Assembly: GCA_027450145.1 (NCBI GenBank)
Contig: DAIDKH010000002.1
Span: 77,991-141,990 of the forward strand
Source of the DNA: Chthonomonadaceae bacterium
GTDB taxonomy: Bacteria > Armatimonadota > Chthonomonadetes > Chthonomonadales > Chthonomonadaceae
Direction of reading: 5' to 3'
Length of the DNA stretch: 64,000 nucleotides
Part shown: in pieces, positions 44,241-53,425 of the stretch
Layout of the letters: every line of letters starts with the position of its first letter
Numbering within the stretch: position 1 is the stretch's first letter
Program-made: the position numbers and the translations under genes
The notes under the pieces: model-generated
Told to the model about the DNA's origin: nothing
The model's input: only the letters and a program-made list of their open reading frames with translations
Databases searched by the model: none

Positions 44241-45266
44241 GTGACAACTTCGCGGGTTGAACCAAAAAAGGGCGCACATTACGTTGTGGGCATCGACCTA
44301 GGTGGAACCAATGTTCGAGCTGCAGTGCTGGATGCTCATGACAAGCGGCTGGGCCGTGCAGAAAATCCTTCAGAGGCCAAAGCTGGTGTCAAGCGAACGG
44401 TATCAGCAATTGGAATGGCTGTACGCAACGCAGTTAAGGCTGCAGGTGTTACACTCGACCAGGTCGGGGCGATAGGTATTGCTGTTCCTGGTCATATCGA
44501 CGTACCAGCCGGTATGGTGCGATGGGCGCCGAACTTCGGTGAAAACGTTGGCGACTCATACGTACCCTACCGCGATGTTCCTCTCCGCGCCCTGGTAGAA
44601 GCTGAGGTCGGAGTTCACATGATAATGGACAATGATGCCAACGTGGCAGCGCTGGGCGAATTCCGCTATGGTGCTGGCAAGGGAACAAAACACATGATCA
44701 TGTTTACTCTTGGCACAGGAATTGGCGGCGGTATTATCGTTGACGGTGAGGTCCTGCGAGGTGCAACGGGTGGAGCTGCCGAAGTTGGGCACATCATCAT
44801 CGCGGACCGCCAGGGCAGCAGTCCCAACGGGTGCCATGGCAGGCTGGAGACCCTTGCCGGGCGGGACGCAATTATCGAGCGAGCTGTCCTAAAGATGGAG
44901 AGCGGCAGAAATACTCTGTTGTGGTCGCAGGTTAAAGGACCTGAAGCACTGCAGCAGTTTATTACGCCTGCTGCTATAGATGAAGCAGCTGAGCGCGGAG
45001 ATGCGATCGCTATCGAAACCATGGAAGAGACAGGCCACCTTGTGGGCCTCGGCATCGCTAGCATGATCAACGTCTTCAACCCAGAAATGGTAGTACTTGG
45101 TGGCAAAATCTCTCAATCCGAAACGCTGTTTCAAAACGCTGTGCGAACAACGAAAGCTTCGGCAGTGGGTTCAATTCTGGCAGCAGCGCGCATAGTGCGT
45201 GCTGAACTAGGTGACGATGCCGGAATTATGGGCGCGGGTGAACTGGCATGGCGTACACTAAAGTAG
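44241..45266 (+). CDS. ROK-family glucokinase
   Basis: 341 residues from GTG 44241 (GAGGGG 10 nt upstream); an ATG at 44187, adjacent to the promoter start point, would add 18 residues. ATP-binding DLGGTNVRAAVLDA, sugar-binding GENVGDSYVPY...VIMDNDANVAALGEF (residues shown in part), GTGIGGGIIVDGEVLRGATGGAAEVGHI and CHGRLETLAG, where the usual ROK zinc Cys cluster is reduced to one Cys. Phosphorylates glucose or a related hexose with ATP. Followed by the SRPBCC gene, 40 bp downstream. Confidence 0.92.
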   Translation: MTTSRVEPKKGAHYVVGIDLGGTNVRAAVLDAHDKRLGRAENPSEAKAGVKRTVSAIGMAVRNAVKAAGVTLDQVGAIGIAVPGHIDVPAGMVRWAPNFGENVGDSYVPYRDVPLRALVEAEVGVHMIMDNDANVAALGEFRYGAGKGTKHMIMFTLGTGIGGGIIVDGEVLRGATGGAAEVGHIIIADRQGSSPNGCHGRLETLAGRDAIIERAVLKMESGRNTLLWSQVKGPEALQQFITPAAIDEAAERGDAIAIETMEETGHLVGLGIASMINVFNPEMVVLGGKISQSETLFQNAVRTTKASAVGSILAAARIVRAELGDDAGIMGAGELAWRTLK

Positions 45267-45306
45267 TTAAGGGGCGTCATTCACACTTGCTTAGGGACTT
45301 TACCGA

Positions 45307-45765
45307 ATGCCAGTAATTGAACAAAGTGTAGAAATTGCAGCTCCAGCAGACCTTGTTTTTAGCGTTGCACGAAACGTGGAAGCGTTTCCCACTTTCATGA
45401 GCGATCTCCAATCCCTCACGGTCTTAGAGTCGTCGGATGATGGTCTGCGCACTGTAACCGAATGGGTGGGGATCATCCAAGCATTCAAAATGAAAATACG
45501 CTGGACTCAAGAAGACCATTGGGATGTAAACGCACTTCGAGATGACTTTAGGATGTTGCAGGGTGACATGGACCGTATGGAAGGCTTCTGGCAGTTTACG
45601 GCCGTAGACACTGATCACACACGATTTGACAGCAACGTGGACTACGATCTAAACGTACCGATGGTCGGCCCTATGGTTAAGGGTCTCGTTAAGAAGCTAA
45701 TGACGGAGAACCTGCAGACCACGCTCAACGCTATAAAAAAACGGGCGGAAGAGCTAGCTGTATGA
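45307..45765 (+). CDS. SRPBCC/Coq10-like polyketide-cyclase-fold protein
   Basis: 152 residues. Family pattern: VIEQSVEIAAPADLVFSVARNVEAFPTFMSDLQSLTVLE at the N-terminus and FDSNVDYDLNVPMVGPMVKGLVKKLMTENLQTTLNAIKKRAEE at the C-terminus. Small hydrophobic-ligand binding cavity, related to coenzyme-Q-binding Coq10 and ribosome-associated RatA proteins. Overlaps the downstream unknown gene by ATGA, so the two are cotranscribed. Precise ligand unknown. Confidence 0.85.
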   Translation: MPVIEQSVEIAAPADLVFSVARNVEAFPTFMSDLQSLTVLESSDDGLRTVTEWVGIIQAFKMKIRWTQEDHWDVNALRDDFRMLQGDMDRMEGFWQFTAVDTDHTRFDSNVDYDLNVPMVGPMVKGLVKKLMTENLQTTLNAIKKRAEELAV

Positions 45766-46283
45766 TAGAACCAGATCCTCTGCAGATTTATGCGATAGAT
45801 GACAACCCACCATCCCTTCGCATAATCCAGCAGGAATATTGGGTACAAGAGGTTCCCATTTCTTTCACGTTCGGTATCTCCCACGAAAACGATATTGCAG
45901 AGATGGACAGCAACCTGTGGGATGCAATGTTTGTTCGCTGGATGCAGCCAACCGTACACGATGTCTGTCTCATAGTGTCTTACCGCCTTGGCACCGACGA
46001 GGATGCCAAGGCGTTGATAGAGCGCGCTCTGAAGCGAGCTGGCCGCCAACCAGTAGATGAGATGCAGAGAATAGTTATTGACACACTCCACGCATCTCGA
46101 ATGGTCATTAGTGTGCAGTTTCTCCCGGCTCTGCTTGACGACCAGGATCACGCGGCTTGGGATGCACTCGGCTCTATCGTCTCCAGTCTTGCAACTCTTT
46201 CCAACGGTATTATCCACGTAGAGGGTGAAGGTTTCTATGATGACGCGATGGCGCCACTGCTCACCCTAACAGAAGAGGAATAA
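45762..46283 (+). CDS. hypothetical protein coupled to SRPBCC protein
   Basis: 173 residues, acidic, no signal peptide or TM segment. Landmarks: [74 protein letters not shown]. No family recognised. Overlaps the SRPBCC gene by 4 bp and ends 2 bp before sucD, so it is in one operon with both. Operon position hints at a link to cofactor or central metabolism, but function cannot be read from sequence. Confidence 0.7.
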   Translation: MIEPDPLQIYAIDDNPPSLRIIQQEYWVQEVPISFTFGISHENDIAEMDSNLWDAMFVRWMQPTVHDVCLIVSYRLGTDEDAKALIERALKRAGRQPVDEMQRIVIDTLHASRMVISVQFLPALLDDQDHAAWDALGSIVSSLATLSNGIIHVEGEGFYDDAMAPLLTLTEEE

Positions 46284-46285
46284 CG

Positions 46286-47173
46286 ATGAGTATTTTAATC
46301 GACAGCAACACCCGTGTACTTGTGCAGGGAATTACCGGCCGCGATGGAGCCTTTCACACCGGCCAGATGTTGGAATATGGTACGAAGGTCGTGGGCGGTG
46401 TTACTCCAGGCAAAGGCGGGCAAGTCACTCAGGGTGTACCTGTTTTCAACTCCGTAGCCGATGCGGTGCGAGAAACCAATGCAAATGCCTCCGTCATTTT
46501 CGTTCCGTACAATCTTAATGCCGCGGACTGCATCATCGAAGCCGCTCACGCAGGTATTGCCCTTGTAGTATGCATCAGTGAGAACATACCAACTAGTGAT
46601 ATGATTCGCGTGAATGCCATCTTAAAATCGCTGGGTAATGTGACTCGGCTCATCGGTCCAAACTGTCCTGGACTTATAACTCCTGGACAGACCAAAATAG
46701 GAATCATACCCCCAACGTCATTTGTTCCTGGTAATGTGGGGCTCGTATCTCGCAGTGGAACTCTTACGTACGAAATTGCCGACGAACTGACACGCGCCGG
46801 GTTGGGACAGACTACCGCCGTGGGAATAGGCGGCGACCCCATGATTGGAACGAAGTTCATTGATGTACTACCTCTATTTGAAGCTGATCCCAACACGCAT
46901 GCCATAGTGATGGTAGGTGAAATAGGCGGAAGCGATGAGGAAGATGGCGCAGCGTACATCAAAGCACACATGACTAAGCCTGTGGTCGGCTTCATTGGGG
47001 GCAGAACTGCTCCGGCCGGTAAGAGAATGGGGCATGCCGGGGCAATCATTAGTGGCAACAGTGGCACCCCACAGGCAAAGGTAGCAGCACTTCAAGACGC
47101 AGGTGTACCTGTAGCCGATACTATGCACGAGATACCCAATCTGGTGAAACAGGCCCTGGCCCAGCGACAATAG
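46286..47173 (+). CDS. sucD: succinyl-CoA synthetase alpha subunit (SucD)
   Basis: 295 residues. CoA-binding Rossmann domain [62 protein letters not shown], and the catalytic phospho-His in [17 protein letters not shown]. Joins succinate and CoA with NTP in the TCA cycle. The beta subunit gene sucC, normally adjacent, is not in the window. Encoded last in a unit with a Coq10-like protein and an unknown protein. Confidence 0.95.
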   Translation: MSILIDSNTRVLVQGITGRDGAFHTGQMLEYGTKVVGGVTPGKGGQVTQGVPVFNSVADAVRETNANASVIFVPYNLNAADCIIEAAHAGIALVVCISENIPTSDMIRVNAILKSLGNVTRLIGPNCPGLITPGQTKIGIIPPTSFVPGNVGLVSRSGTLTYEIADELTRAGLGQTTAVGIGGDPMIGTKFIDVLPLFEADPNTHAIVMVGEIGGSDEEDGAAYIKAHMTKPVVGFIGGRTAPAGKRMGHAGAIISGNSGTPQAKVAALQDAGVPVADTMHEIPNLVKQALAQRQ

Positions 47174-47340
47174 TGCCGTCTCCAGTTCACCGGCTCAAAA
47201 GCAACCATTGAGAGAGCCTGCAATTCCGGAATTTACCTAAATAGGCACGTAATAGAACGGAATATTCGTACAGTGCAGGGGTATTAGTTATGCTTGATAT
47301 AAATCGGCCGAAAGCAGGATATGAGTGCCGCGAAACAGTA

Positions 47341-47369
47341 TTGACAGCAACCAACATAAAAGGTACAAT
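47341..47369 (+). promoter_or_regulatory. sigma70 promoter of fatty-acid-hydroxylase-family gene
   Basis: Perfect TTGACA (47341-47346), 17-bp spacer and TACAAT (47364-47369). It predicts a leader of about 215 nt before ATG 47592. 47174-47340 otherwise shows nothing. Confidence 0.75.
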
Positions 47370-47370
47370 T

Positions 47371-47575
47371 GCAACATCGATCATACAAGGCTTACATAGT
47401 TCGATTTCTTCCCGAAGACCCCGTTAATTGGGGAGCACCATTAGAATTACCCAGACCGAGGAATGTTGCTGAACGCAACGAGTCCAACAATAACATATCG
47501 CATTAGGCCGCGGTGATATATACTGCGGTGTCGGTTCAATCAGTGTAACCCCCGATTTAGCTGATTGACCTGAGA
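47371..47575 (+). promoter_or_regulatory. long structured 5' leader of the hydroxylase-family gene
   Basis: The segment ATGTTGC at 47464-47470 can pair either with GCAACAT at 47371-47377 or, through GTTGC, with GCAAC at 47476-47480: two exclusive folds. A CCCC/GGGG hairpin lies near 47,425-47,440. A stem GGT-t-CAATCAG/CTGATTGACC at about 47,532-47,571 closes just before the ribosome site GAGAAGGG. No known riboswitch or T-box motif recognised. Structure by eye only. Confidence 0.4.
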
Positions 47576-47591
47576 AGGGAAATCGTTTCGC

Positions 47592-48206
47592 ATGTCGTTG
47601 AATCCGGTTGGCCAGGAATTCCTGGCATTTGTGTTCTACTTTCTCTACGCCAACTTCTTCGAGTGGGCATTCCACAAGTTTCTGTTTCACTCCCCGCGCA
47701 TTATTAAAGCGACATACAAAGCCCATCACCTCGTTCATCATCAGCGGTACAAATACGAAATCGAATCGTATGAATGGCAGTCCGAGTATGAAAAAGACCA
47801 CATTGCCATGGATTGGTTTGCCCTACCGCTCTTTGTGGGATTTCACCTCCCGATTTTTATGCTCTTACAATGGGCTACCGGTTGGCAGAGCGTTTGGGGT
47901 GGAGTCGGCGCCGTAGTCGCCTATTATGCAGTGTATGAATACTTCCACTATTTCATGCATGTACCGTCTAATCGATGGTTCGAGCGTACAAAAGCGTTCA
48001 AGTTTTCCAAGGAGCACCATCGAATTCATCACAAGTACATGAATGAGAACCTCAATGTCTTTCTACCCATCGCGGATATGTGTTTAGGAACCTATCGCAG
48101 CATCGCGAGTGTTTCCACCAAAACCACAGACGACAGCAGCGCGAATGGTAAGGATGCCATCAGTCCTATTCCTGCACCGTCCAAACTGAGCCGTAAAGAA
48201 GCCTAG
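47592..48206 (+). CDS. fatty acid hydroxylase/sterol desaturase family membrane enzyme
   Basis: 204 residues, about four TM segments. Di-iron histidine motifs: HKFLFH, HHLVHHQ, HYFMH and HHRIHH, spaced as in the family. GAAGGG lies upstream of ATG. Oxidises or desaturates a lipid or carotenoid by family. The C-terminal 30 residues are polar and Ser/Thr-rich. Preceded by a strong promoter and a long structured leader, so expression is probably regulated post-transcriptionally. Separated from the CCA gene by a nested palindrome. Confidence 0.9.
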   Translation: MSLNPVGQEFLAFVFYFLYANFFEWAFHKFLFHSPRIIKATYKAHHLVHHQRYKYEIESYEWQSEYEKDHIAMDWFALPLFVGFHLPIFMLLQWATGWQSVWGGVGAVVAYYAVYEYFHYFMHVPSNRWFERTKAFKFSKEHHRIHHKYMNENLNVFLPIADMCLGTYRSIASVSTKTTDDSSANGKDAISPIPAPSKLSRKEA

Positions 48207-48228
48207 ATTTCGGATCAATACCTGGTTC

Positions 48229-48258
48229 TTGCACAGCAGTGACACCGTAGCGTATACT
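48229..48258 (+). promoter_or_regulatory. promoter giving an apparently leaderless CCA-enzyme mRNA
   Basis: TTGCAC (48229-48234), 18-bp spacer, TATACT (48253-48258). Start point at about 48265-48266, coinciding with ATG 48266, which has no ribosome site. Confidence 0.6.
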
Positions 48259-48290
48259 CTAGTATATGGAAGTACGGTCCACTGCTGTGC
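48231..48290. repeat. 60-bp nested inverted repeat over the CCA-gene start
   Basis: Outer arms GCACAGCAGTG/CACTGCTGTGC (48231-48241 with 48280-48290), middle arms ACCGTA/TACGGT (48244-48249 with 48273-48278), inner arms TATACT/AGTATA (48253-48258 with 48261-48266). Twenty-three paired bases in all, all three levels perfect. It overlaps the promoter, the start codon and the first eight codons. Confidence 0.8.
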
Positions 48291-49693
48291 AGTTTGTTGA
48301 GGAGGTAATATCGAAGATTCGCCAGGCTTCAAGTGTACCTGCCTACTATGGAAAGATTTACATTGTGGGTGGGTATCTGCGTGATTTAGCGCTTAACCTT
48401 ACGCCAGCCGACGATTTAGATCTTGTGCTCGAGCAGGATGCAGTGCAGTTTGCGTTTGAACTGTACAACATGGGATTATCCTCACACTATCCTGTGACTT
48501 ATCCAAGATTTGGAACGGCGATGGTGCATATTTCCGACTCTACAGGTAAACTTCATCAAGTTGAGTTGGTTACTGCACGGCGGGAGAGTTACGTCGAGAA
48601 TTCACGAAAGCCTGATGTTACGGCTGGGTCACTTAAAGACGACGTATACCGTCGTGATTTCACGATAAATACGCTCGTCAGGAACTTACACACCGGCGAT
48701 GAATTTGACATAACCGAGCTAGCACGTCCGGACCTTACAAACAAAGTCCTCCGCACACCCTTGGATCCGCAAGTAACTTTTTTTGATGATCCACTACGGA
48801 TGCTGCGGGCTGTTCGCTTTGCGGCAAAGCTAGACTTTGAGATTGAACCCAGTACCCTCAACTCAATCCAGCGTTGGGCCGAACGGCTAAAATCGGCCGC
48901 CATAGCCGATGAACGTATTCGAGACGAGTTCATAAAGATCGCGATGTTGCCCGGTCCAGCATTTGCCAAAGGCATGCGCCTATTATTGCAACTAGGGCTG
49001 CTGCATCAGTTTATGTGGGAAATGGAACCGACAGTTGGTTGCGTACAGGGAGGATGGCACGTCCACGATGTTTGGAACCACTCTCTGGCCGCGGTCGAGT
49101 TATTGCCCAATGATGCACCGTTAGAAGTGCGATTGGCAACTCTATGGCACGATATTGCCAAACCGGTGGTAAGAGCGGAGGATGAACAGGGCATTCATTT
49201 TTATGGCCATGCCGAGCTAGGGGCAAAGATGGTGCGCACAATTATGAGGAGACTACATTTCGCTAACGACGAAATTAATGACACGGTCTCCCTGGTTGGA
49301 CTGCATATGAAGCCTGGACAGTACACTACAGAGTGGAGTGACGCCGCGGTACGCAGGTTTATGCGAGAACGAGCAGATCTTAGAGATCAGCTAATGACTG
49401 TTGTTAAGTGTGACCAAGGCAGCATGAATCTACCGCAAGCCAACCGCGACCGATTGGCCTCATTGCTTCAGCGTATTGCTGAGCAACAGAGTGCCATGGA
49501 TGTTCAGGCACTTAACAGTCCGCTAAATGGTAACGAAATTATGTGTATATTGAGCATCGACCGTGGTCCAACCGTAGCAAAGGCCAAGGATTTCCTTACA
49601 GATAGGGTGATTGAGGGCGAACTTGATCAACAGGACAAGGAAAGTGCGAAGAAGTTATTGAAATTGTGGTTTGAGCGTTACACTGACAATTGA
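48266..49693 (+). CDS. cca: CCA tRNA nucleotidyltransferase/poly(A) polymerase-family protein with HD domain
   Basis: 475 residues. Nucleotidyltransferase motif IYIVGGYLRDLALNLTPADDLDLVLEQD with G-G-x-x-R-D and the catalytic D-x-D. Then RRDFTINTLVRNL, PLRMLRAVRFAAKLDFEIE and the C-terminal HD domain (HNVWNHSL-like H-V-H-D-V-W-N-H-S-L, LATLWHDIAKP, HFYGHAELGAKM). Adds or repairs the 3' CCA of tRNA; the HD part is a phosphohydrolase. ATG 48266 lacks a ribosome site and sits 8 bp from the -10 box, so leaderless initiation is likely; GTG 48287 is an alternative. Confidence 0.93.
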   Translation: MEVRSTAVQFVEEVISKIRQASSVPAYYGKIYIVGGYLRDLALNLTPADDLDLVLEQDAVQFAFELYNMGLSSHYPVTYPRFGTAMVHISDSTGKLHQVELVTARRESYVENSRKPDVTAGSLKDDVYRRDFTINTLVRNLHTGDEFDITELARPDLTNKVLRTPLDPQVTFFDDPLRMLRAVRFAAKLDFEIEPSTLNSIQRWAERLKSAAIADERIRDEFIKIAMLPGPAFAKGMRLLLQLGLLHQFMWEMEPTVGCVQGGWHVHDVWNHSLAAVELLPNDAPLEVRLATLWHDIAKPVVRAEDEQGIHFYGHAELGAKMVRTIMRRLHFANDEINDTVSLVGLHMKPGQYTTEWSDAAVRRFMRERADLRDQLMTVVKCDQGSMNLPQANRDRLASLLQRIAEQQSAMDVQALNSPLNGNEIMCILSIDRGPTVAKAKDFLTDRVIEGELDQQDKESAKKLLKLWFERYTDN

Positions 49694-49714
49694 ACAGGGC
49701 AAAGGAGCATAGAA

Positions 49715-50467
49715 ATGCCACGAATACCTATAGGATTGCAACTCTATTCTGTACGGGAGGATTGTGCCAAAGACCTGCCTAGCGTTTTGAAGTCCGTGGC
49801 GGCAATGGGCTATGAGGCGGTTGAGTTCGCTGGTTATTACAACTTCACCGCTGCCGAGCTGCGCAAAATGTTAGACGATCTTGGTCTCAAATGCTGCGGT
49901 TCACACATCATGATTGACAGCCTGCTCGGTGACAAGCTGGCAGAAACCGCAGAGTTCCACCAGGTGCTTGGCAACGAGTTTCTTATTGTCCCTGGTCTCT
50001 CGCATGAGCGAACAGCATCGAAGGAGGCCTGGCTCCGAACTGCGCGGGACATGAACGAAATAGCTGAACGTTTGAAGCCACTTGGTCTAAAAACCGGGTA
50101 CCACAACCACTCGATGGAGTTTCAGCCACTGGACGGCGAATTGCCTTGGGATATATTCTTTGGTAACACGTCGGAAGATGTCGTGATGCAATTTGACGTT
50201 GGCAATGCTCTTCACGGCAAGGCGGAGGCTGCTCCGTTTCTGCAACGATATCCCCATAGGGCTCTTACAGTCCACTTAAAGGAATATTCTGAAAGCAACG
50301 ACAAAGCTCTAATTGGAGAAGGCGACGTGGACTGGCCCGCCATATTCAATCTGTGTGAAACAGTGGGAGGAACACGCTACTACATCGTTGAACAGGAAAG
50401 CTACGCCTATCCTCCACTAGAATGCGCCAGTAGGTGTTTACAGACCTTGAAAGCAATGGGCAAGTAA
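49715..50467 (+). CDS. sugar phosphate isomerase/epimerase (xylose isomerase-like TIM barrel)
   Basis: 250 residues; AAAGGAG upstream of ATG. Begins IGLQLYSVREDCAKDLPSVLKSVAAMGYEAVEFAGYY, typical of AP_endonuc_2-like sugar isomerases. Metal ligands visible as H in YHNHSMEF, D in QFDVGNALHGK, H in ALTVHLKEY, E in YYIVEQESY. Interconverts or epimerises a keto-sugar or inositol derivative; substrate unknown. The gene starts 22 bp after the CCA gene, likely cotranscribed, and ends at a convergent hairpin with alaS. Confidence 0.9.
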   Translation: MPRIPIGLQLYSVREDCAKDLPSVLKSVAAMGYEAVEFAGYYNFTAAELRKMLDDLGLKCCGSHIMIDSLLGDKLAETAEFHQVLGNEFLIVPGLSHERTASKEAWLRTARDMNEIAERLKPLGLKTGYHNHSMEFQPLDGELPWDIFFGNTSEDVVMQFDVGNALHGKAEAAPFLQRYPHRALTVHLKEYSESNDKALIGEGDVDWPAIFNLCETVGGTRYYIVEQESYAYPPLECASRCLQTLKAMGK

Positions 50468-50500
50468 CGTATAACTGAGAGCCCAATCTCACTAACGCGA

Positions 50501-50528
50501 CGGCCAGAGTGAAGTATCACTCTGGCCG
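50501..50528. terminator. convergent hairpin between isomerase and alaS
   Basis: Perfect 11-bp stem CGGCCAGAGTG/CACTCTGGCCG, 6-nt loop. Lies between two stop codons; no T-tract either side. Confidence 0.65.
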
Positions 50529-50550
50529 CTTGTCATACCTAAAGTCTGTT

Positions 50551-53274
50551 TTATCTCGTTACTTCATTGAGCTCCGCCACCACCATATCTGGAATACTCT
50601 CCAGTGCCTGTTTGAGGCGCGTTGTATCGCGTCCACCAGCCGTTGCAAAATCGGCACGGCCACCACCACCTCCGCCGGTAATGCGAGCCGCCTCCTTCAC
50701 CAACCTGCCCGCGTTGAGTCCACGCCCGATAAGGTCTGTAGTAACGCGAGCTGCGAAAATCACCTTGCCATCTAGCTCGGCACCAAGCACAACTACACCA
50801 GATTTGAGCTGCTGCGCTGCTGCATCTGTGCGATCAGCTAATTGCCCGGGTTCGGTCACCTGTAACACTGCTGTTAGTACTGGTACGTTGTCGACATACG
50901 CTGGTTCCGGGAGGCTTTCTATCGTCGCAGGTCCAGCCTGCAGCTCCTTTACCTGCTTCTCGAGGTCTTTGCGCTGTTGTACCAGCTTTTCCACGGCAGT
51001 TAATATGTCACCGCTCGTCTTGAGCAGCGCAGCCGTTCGCATTATGGTGCTCTCAGACTCGACCACGCGTTGATACGCTGCCTCGCCAGTTACCGCTTCA
51101 ATCCGACGGACGCCTGAACTGCTGCCTGTCTCCGATACGATTTTAAACAAACCGATAGAAGAGGTGTGCCGAATATGAACTCCACCACATAATTCGAGGC
51201 TAATGCCCGGCACCTCAACCATACGCACGGTGTTGCCATACTTCTCGCCGAACAGCGCCATAGCGCCACGCTGTTTTGCCTCGTTAAGTGGAACCTCGGG
51301 GTATATCGTCACATCTTCATCAACCAAAACCCAGTCGTTTACCAGTCGCTCTACTTCTGCCCGTTGTTCGTGCGATACAGCCTGGTTATGCGTAAAATCG
51401 AATCGAAGCCGATCTGGACCAACACGTGATCCCTTCTGGTGTACGTGGTCGCCCAACACCCGCCTTAAAGCCGCTTGAAGAAGGTGCGTCGCCGTGTGGT
51501 TCCTTGTGATCGCTCGGCGGCGGATGCCGTCAATTTGCGCCACCAAGGACTGCCCCTCAGAGATTTCACCTTCCAAAACTCTCACCGAATGTAGGTATAC
51601 GCCTGTAGCAGTCTTGCGCGTGTCAATTACTTCTGCACGCAATGCACATGAAACCCCGTCTCCATCTGCAGTAAGCCAACCGGTGTCGCCCACTTGCCCG
51701 CCGCTTTCGGCATAGAATGGCGTAACCGAAAGTGCCACTAACACCTGGTCACCTGGTCGGGCTAACGATATCCGGCCAAGATCCCCATAAACTGCTGTCA
51801 CAACGGCATTCGTGTATGTCTCTTCGTAACCAACAAACTTTGTAGGTTCAAGTTCGCTACCTGGGCCAACCTGCATCGCCGAAGTCGAAAACACATCCTT
51901 ATCTATGCTGCTGTTTTGTTGTGACTGATGTCGTTGCGCATTCAATGCCTGCTCGAAACCCGCCAGATCGACTTGAATTAAGCGCTCAGCAGCAACATCC
52001 TGCGTTAACTTTATCGGGAATCCATATGTGCTGTACAGATCGAAGGCCACTTTTCCTTCAAGCATCTTGGACTGCCGCACAGATTCAGAGCTTAGTACGG
52101 TATCCAGTATCCTCAATCCGCGGTCCAGGGTACGGCTGAATTGCTCCTCTTCTGCCCGTATTGTCTCCATGATGAGTGCCTGACGTTCATGCAATTCCGT
52201 GTAGAAACCGCCCATCTGCTCGATGATACTAGGGGCAATCTCTGTAAGAAACGGATTCTCAAAGCCTAACACTTTCTTCCCATAGCGTATGGCTCTTCGC
52301 ATTATGTATCTCAGCACATAGCCCCGCCCCTCGTTTGACGGTAGAATTCCGTCCGCAATACAGAACACCATCGAACGAGTATGCTCCGCAACCACCCTGT
52401 AAGCAAAATCCTCAGGGCTCATTGATGCCGTATACGGCCGACCTGTTAAAGAGGAGATTCGATCTAGAGTTGGCCCAAACAGATCAGTTTCAAATACACT
52501 CTTCTTACCCTGGGAGACAAACGCAATTCTGTCCAGTCCGGCGCCTGTATCATTATTACGTCGCGGTAATTCACTTAATTGTGGGTCACCGCGTTCAGTT
52601 ATGCTTCTAGAGAACTGGGTGAAGACATTGTTCCAAATCTCTAACCAGCGGCCCGCTGCGTCATCCACTGCATATCTTTCAGCGGGAGATAAGCCAGGGG
52701 TCATGGTCATTTCACCGGGCTCACCAATACGATAGAAAATCTCGGAACATGGCCCGCACGGTCCGTCCGGTCCCTGGCTGATAACACTCGCCGGCCAAAA
52801 GTTCTTGTCCTCACCCTGTCGATGAATGCGGTCGTCTGGCAGTCCCACCACATCCTTCCAAACCGAATACGCCTCATCGTCATCAATGTAAACCGTCACA
52901 CAGAGCCGGTCGCCATCTAAACCGACTACCCCGGTAAGGAACTCCCAGGTCCAGGGAATTACGTCTGCCTTGAAGTAATCACCAAAGCTGAAATTGCCCA
53001 GCATTTCAAAGAATGTGCAGTGAGAAAAGTCACCCACTGCGTCAATATCTACCGTGCGGACACACTTTTGTACCGTCGTCACTCTTGGAGACGGAGGCGT
53101 AGCGGCGCCTGTAAAATATGGCTTAAATTGTTCCATGCCTGAGCCGGAGAACAATATTGACCTGTCTTCGTTGCCCAGTACGTCAACCGGTACAAGTGGA
53201 GCGCCAGGCAAATGCACGTGCCCACGGTCTCTAAAAAACTGTAAGTACTTTTGGCGTATCTCGTGTGCTAGCAT
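50551..53274 (-). CDS. alaS: alanyl-tRNA synthetase
   Basis: 907 residues, full length. Catalytic core begins IRQKYLQFFRDRGHVHLPGAPLVP, motif 2 VRTVDIDAVGDFSHCTFFEMLGNFSFGDYF, WNNVFTQFSRS, motif 3 NDTGAGLDRIAFV. Editing domain zinc ligands HNHTATHLLQAALRRVLG and CGGVHIRHTSSIG. C-Ala domain ends in GGGGGRADFATAGGRDT. Attaches Ala to tRNA and hydrolyses Ser-tRNA. TACAAT preceded by TG at about 53,310 may be its extended -10. Divergent from smpB. Confidence 0.97.
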   Translation of the reverse strand: MLAHEIRQKYLQFFRDRGHVHLPGAPLVPVDVLGNEDRSILFSGSGMEQFKPYFTGAATPPSPRVTTVQKCVRTVDIDAVGDFSHCTFFEMLGNFSFGDYFKADVIPWTWEFLTGVVGLDGDRLCVTVYIDDDEAYSVWKDVVGLPDDRIHRQGEDKNFWPASVISQGPDGPCGPCSEIFYRIGEPGEMTMTPGLSPAERYAVDDAAGRWLEIWNNVFTQFSRSITERGDPQLSELPRRNNDTGAGLDRIAFVSQGKKSVFETDLFGPTLDRISSLTGRPYTASMSPEDFAYRVVAEHTRSMVFCIADGILPSNEGRGYVLRYIMRRAIRYGKKVLGFENPFLTEIAPSIIEQMGGFYTELHERQALIMETIRAEEEQFSRTLDRGLRILDTVLSSESVRQSKMLEGKVAFDLYSTYGFPIKLTQDVAAERLIQVDLAGFEQALNAQRHQSQQNSSIDKDVFSTSAMQVGPGSELEPTKFVGYEETYTNAVVTAVYGDLGRISLARPGDQVLVALSVTPFYAESGGQVGDTGWLTADGDGVSCALRAEVIDTRKTATGVYLHSVRVLEGEISEGQSLVAQIDGIRRRAITRNHTATHLLQAALRRVLGDHVHQKGSRVGPDRLRFDFTHNQAVSHEQRAEVERLVNDWVLVDEDVTIYPEVPLNEAKQRGAMALFGEKYGNTVRMVEVPGISLELCGGVHIRHTSSIGLFKIVSETGSSSGVRRIEAVTGEAAYQRVVESESTIMRTAALLKTSGDILTAVEKLVQQRKDLEKQVKELQAGPATIESLPEPAYVDNVPVLTAVLQVTEPGQLADRTDAAAQQLKSGVVVLGAELDGKVIFAARVTTDLIGRGLNAGRLVKEAARITGGGGGGRADFATAGGRDTTRLKQALESIPDMVVAELNEVTR

Positions 53275-53425
53275 TCCAGACGTTCACTCCTGATATTATT
53301 CGTGTCCTATATTGTATCAGAGTAGAACTCCAATTTGTGCTAGCCGAGTGAGTAGCGGTATACTTGGTGTTTATCTGAGCCGTAAATAACTAAAAGCACT
53401 TTACTGAACGATTGGCACTACCGAA

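Noticed and set aside
53275..53425. Possible T-box leader before alaS
   Set aside because: The conserved T-box antiterminator bulge sequence and specifier stem are not present in this short gap.
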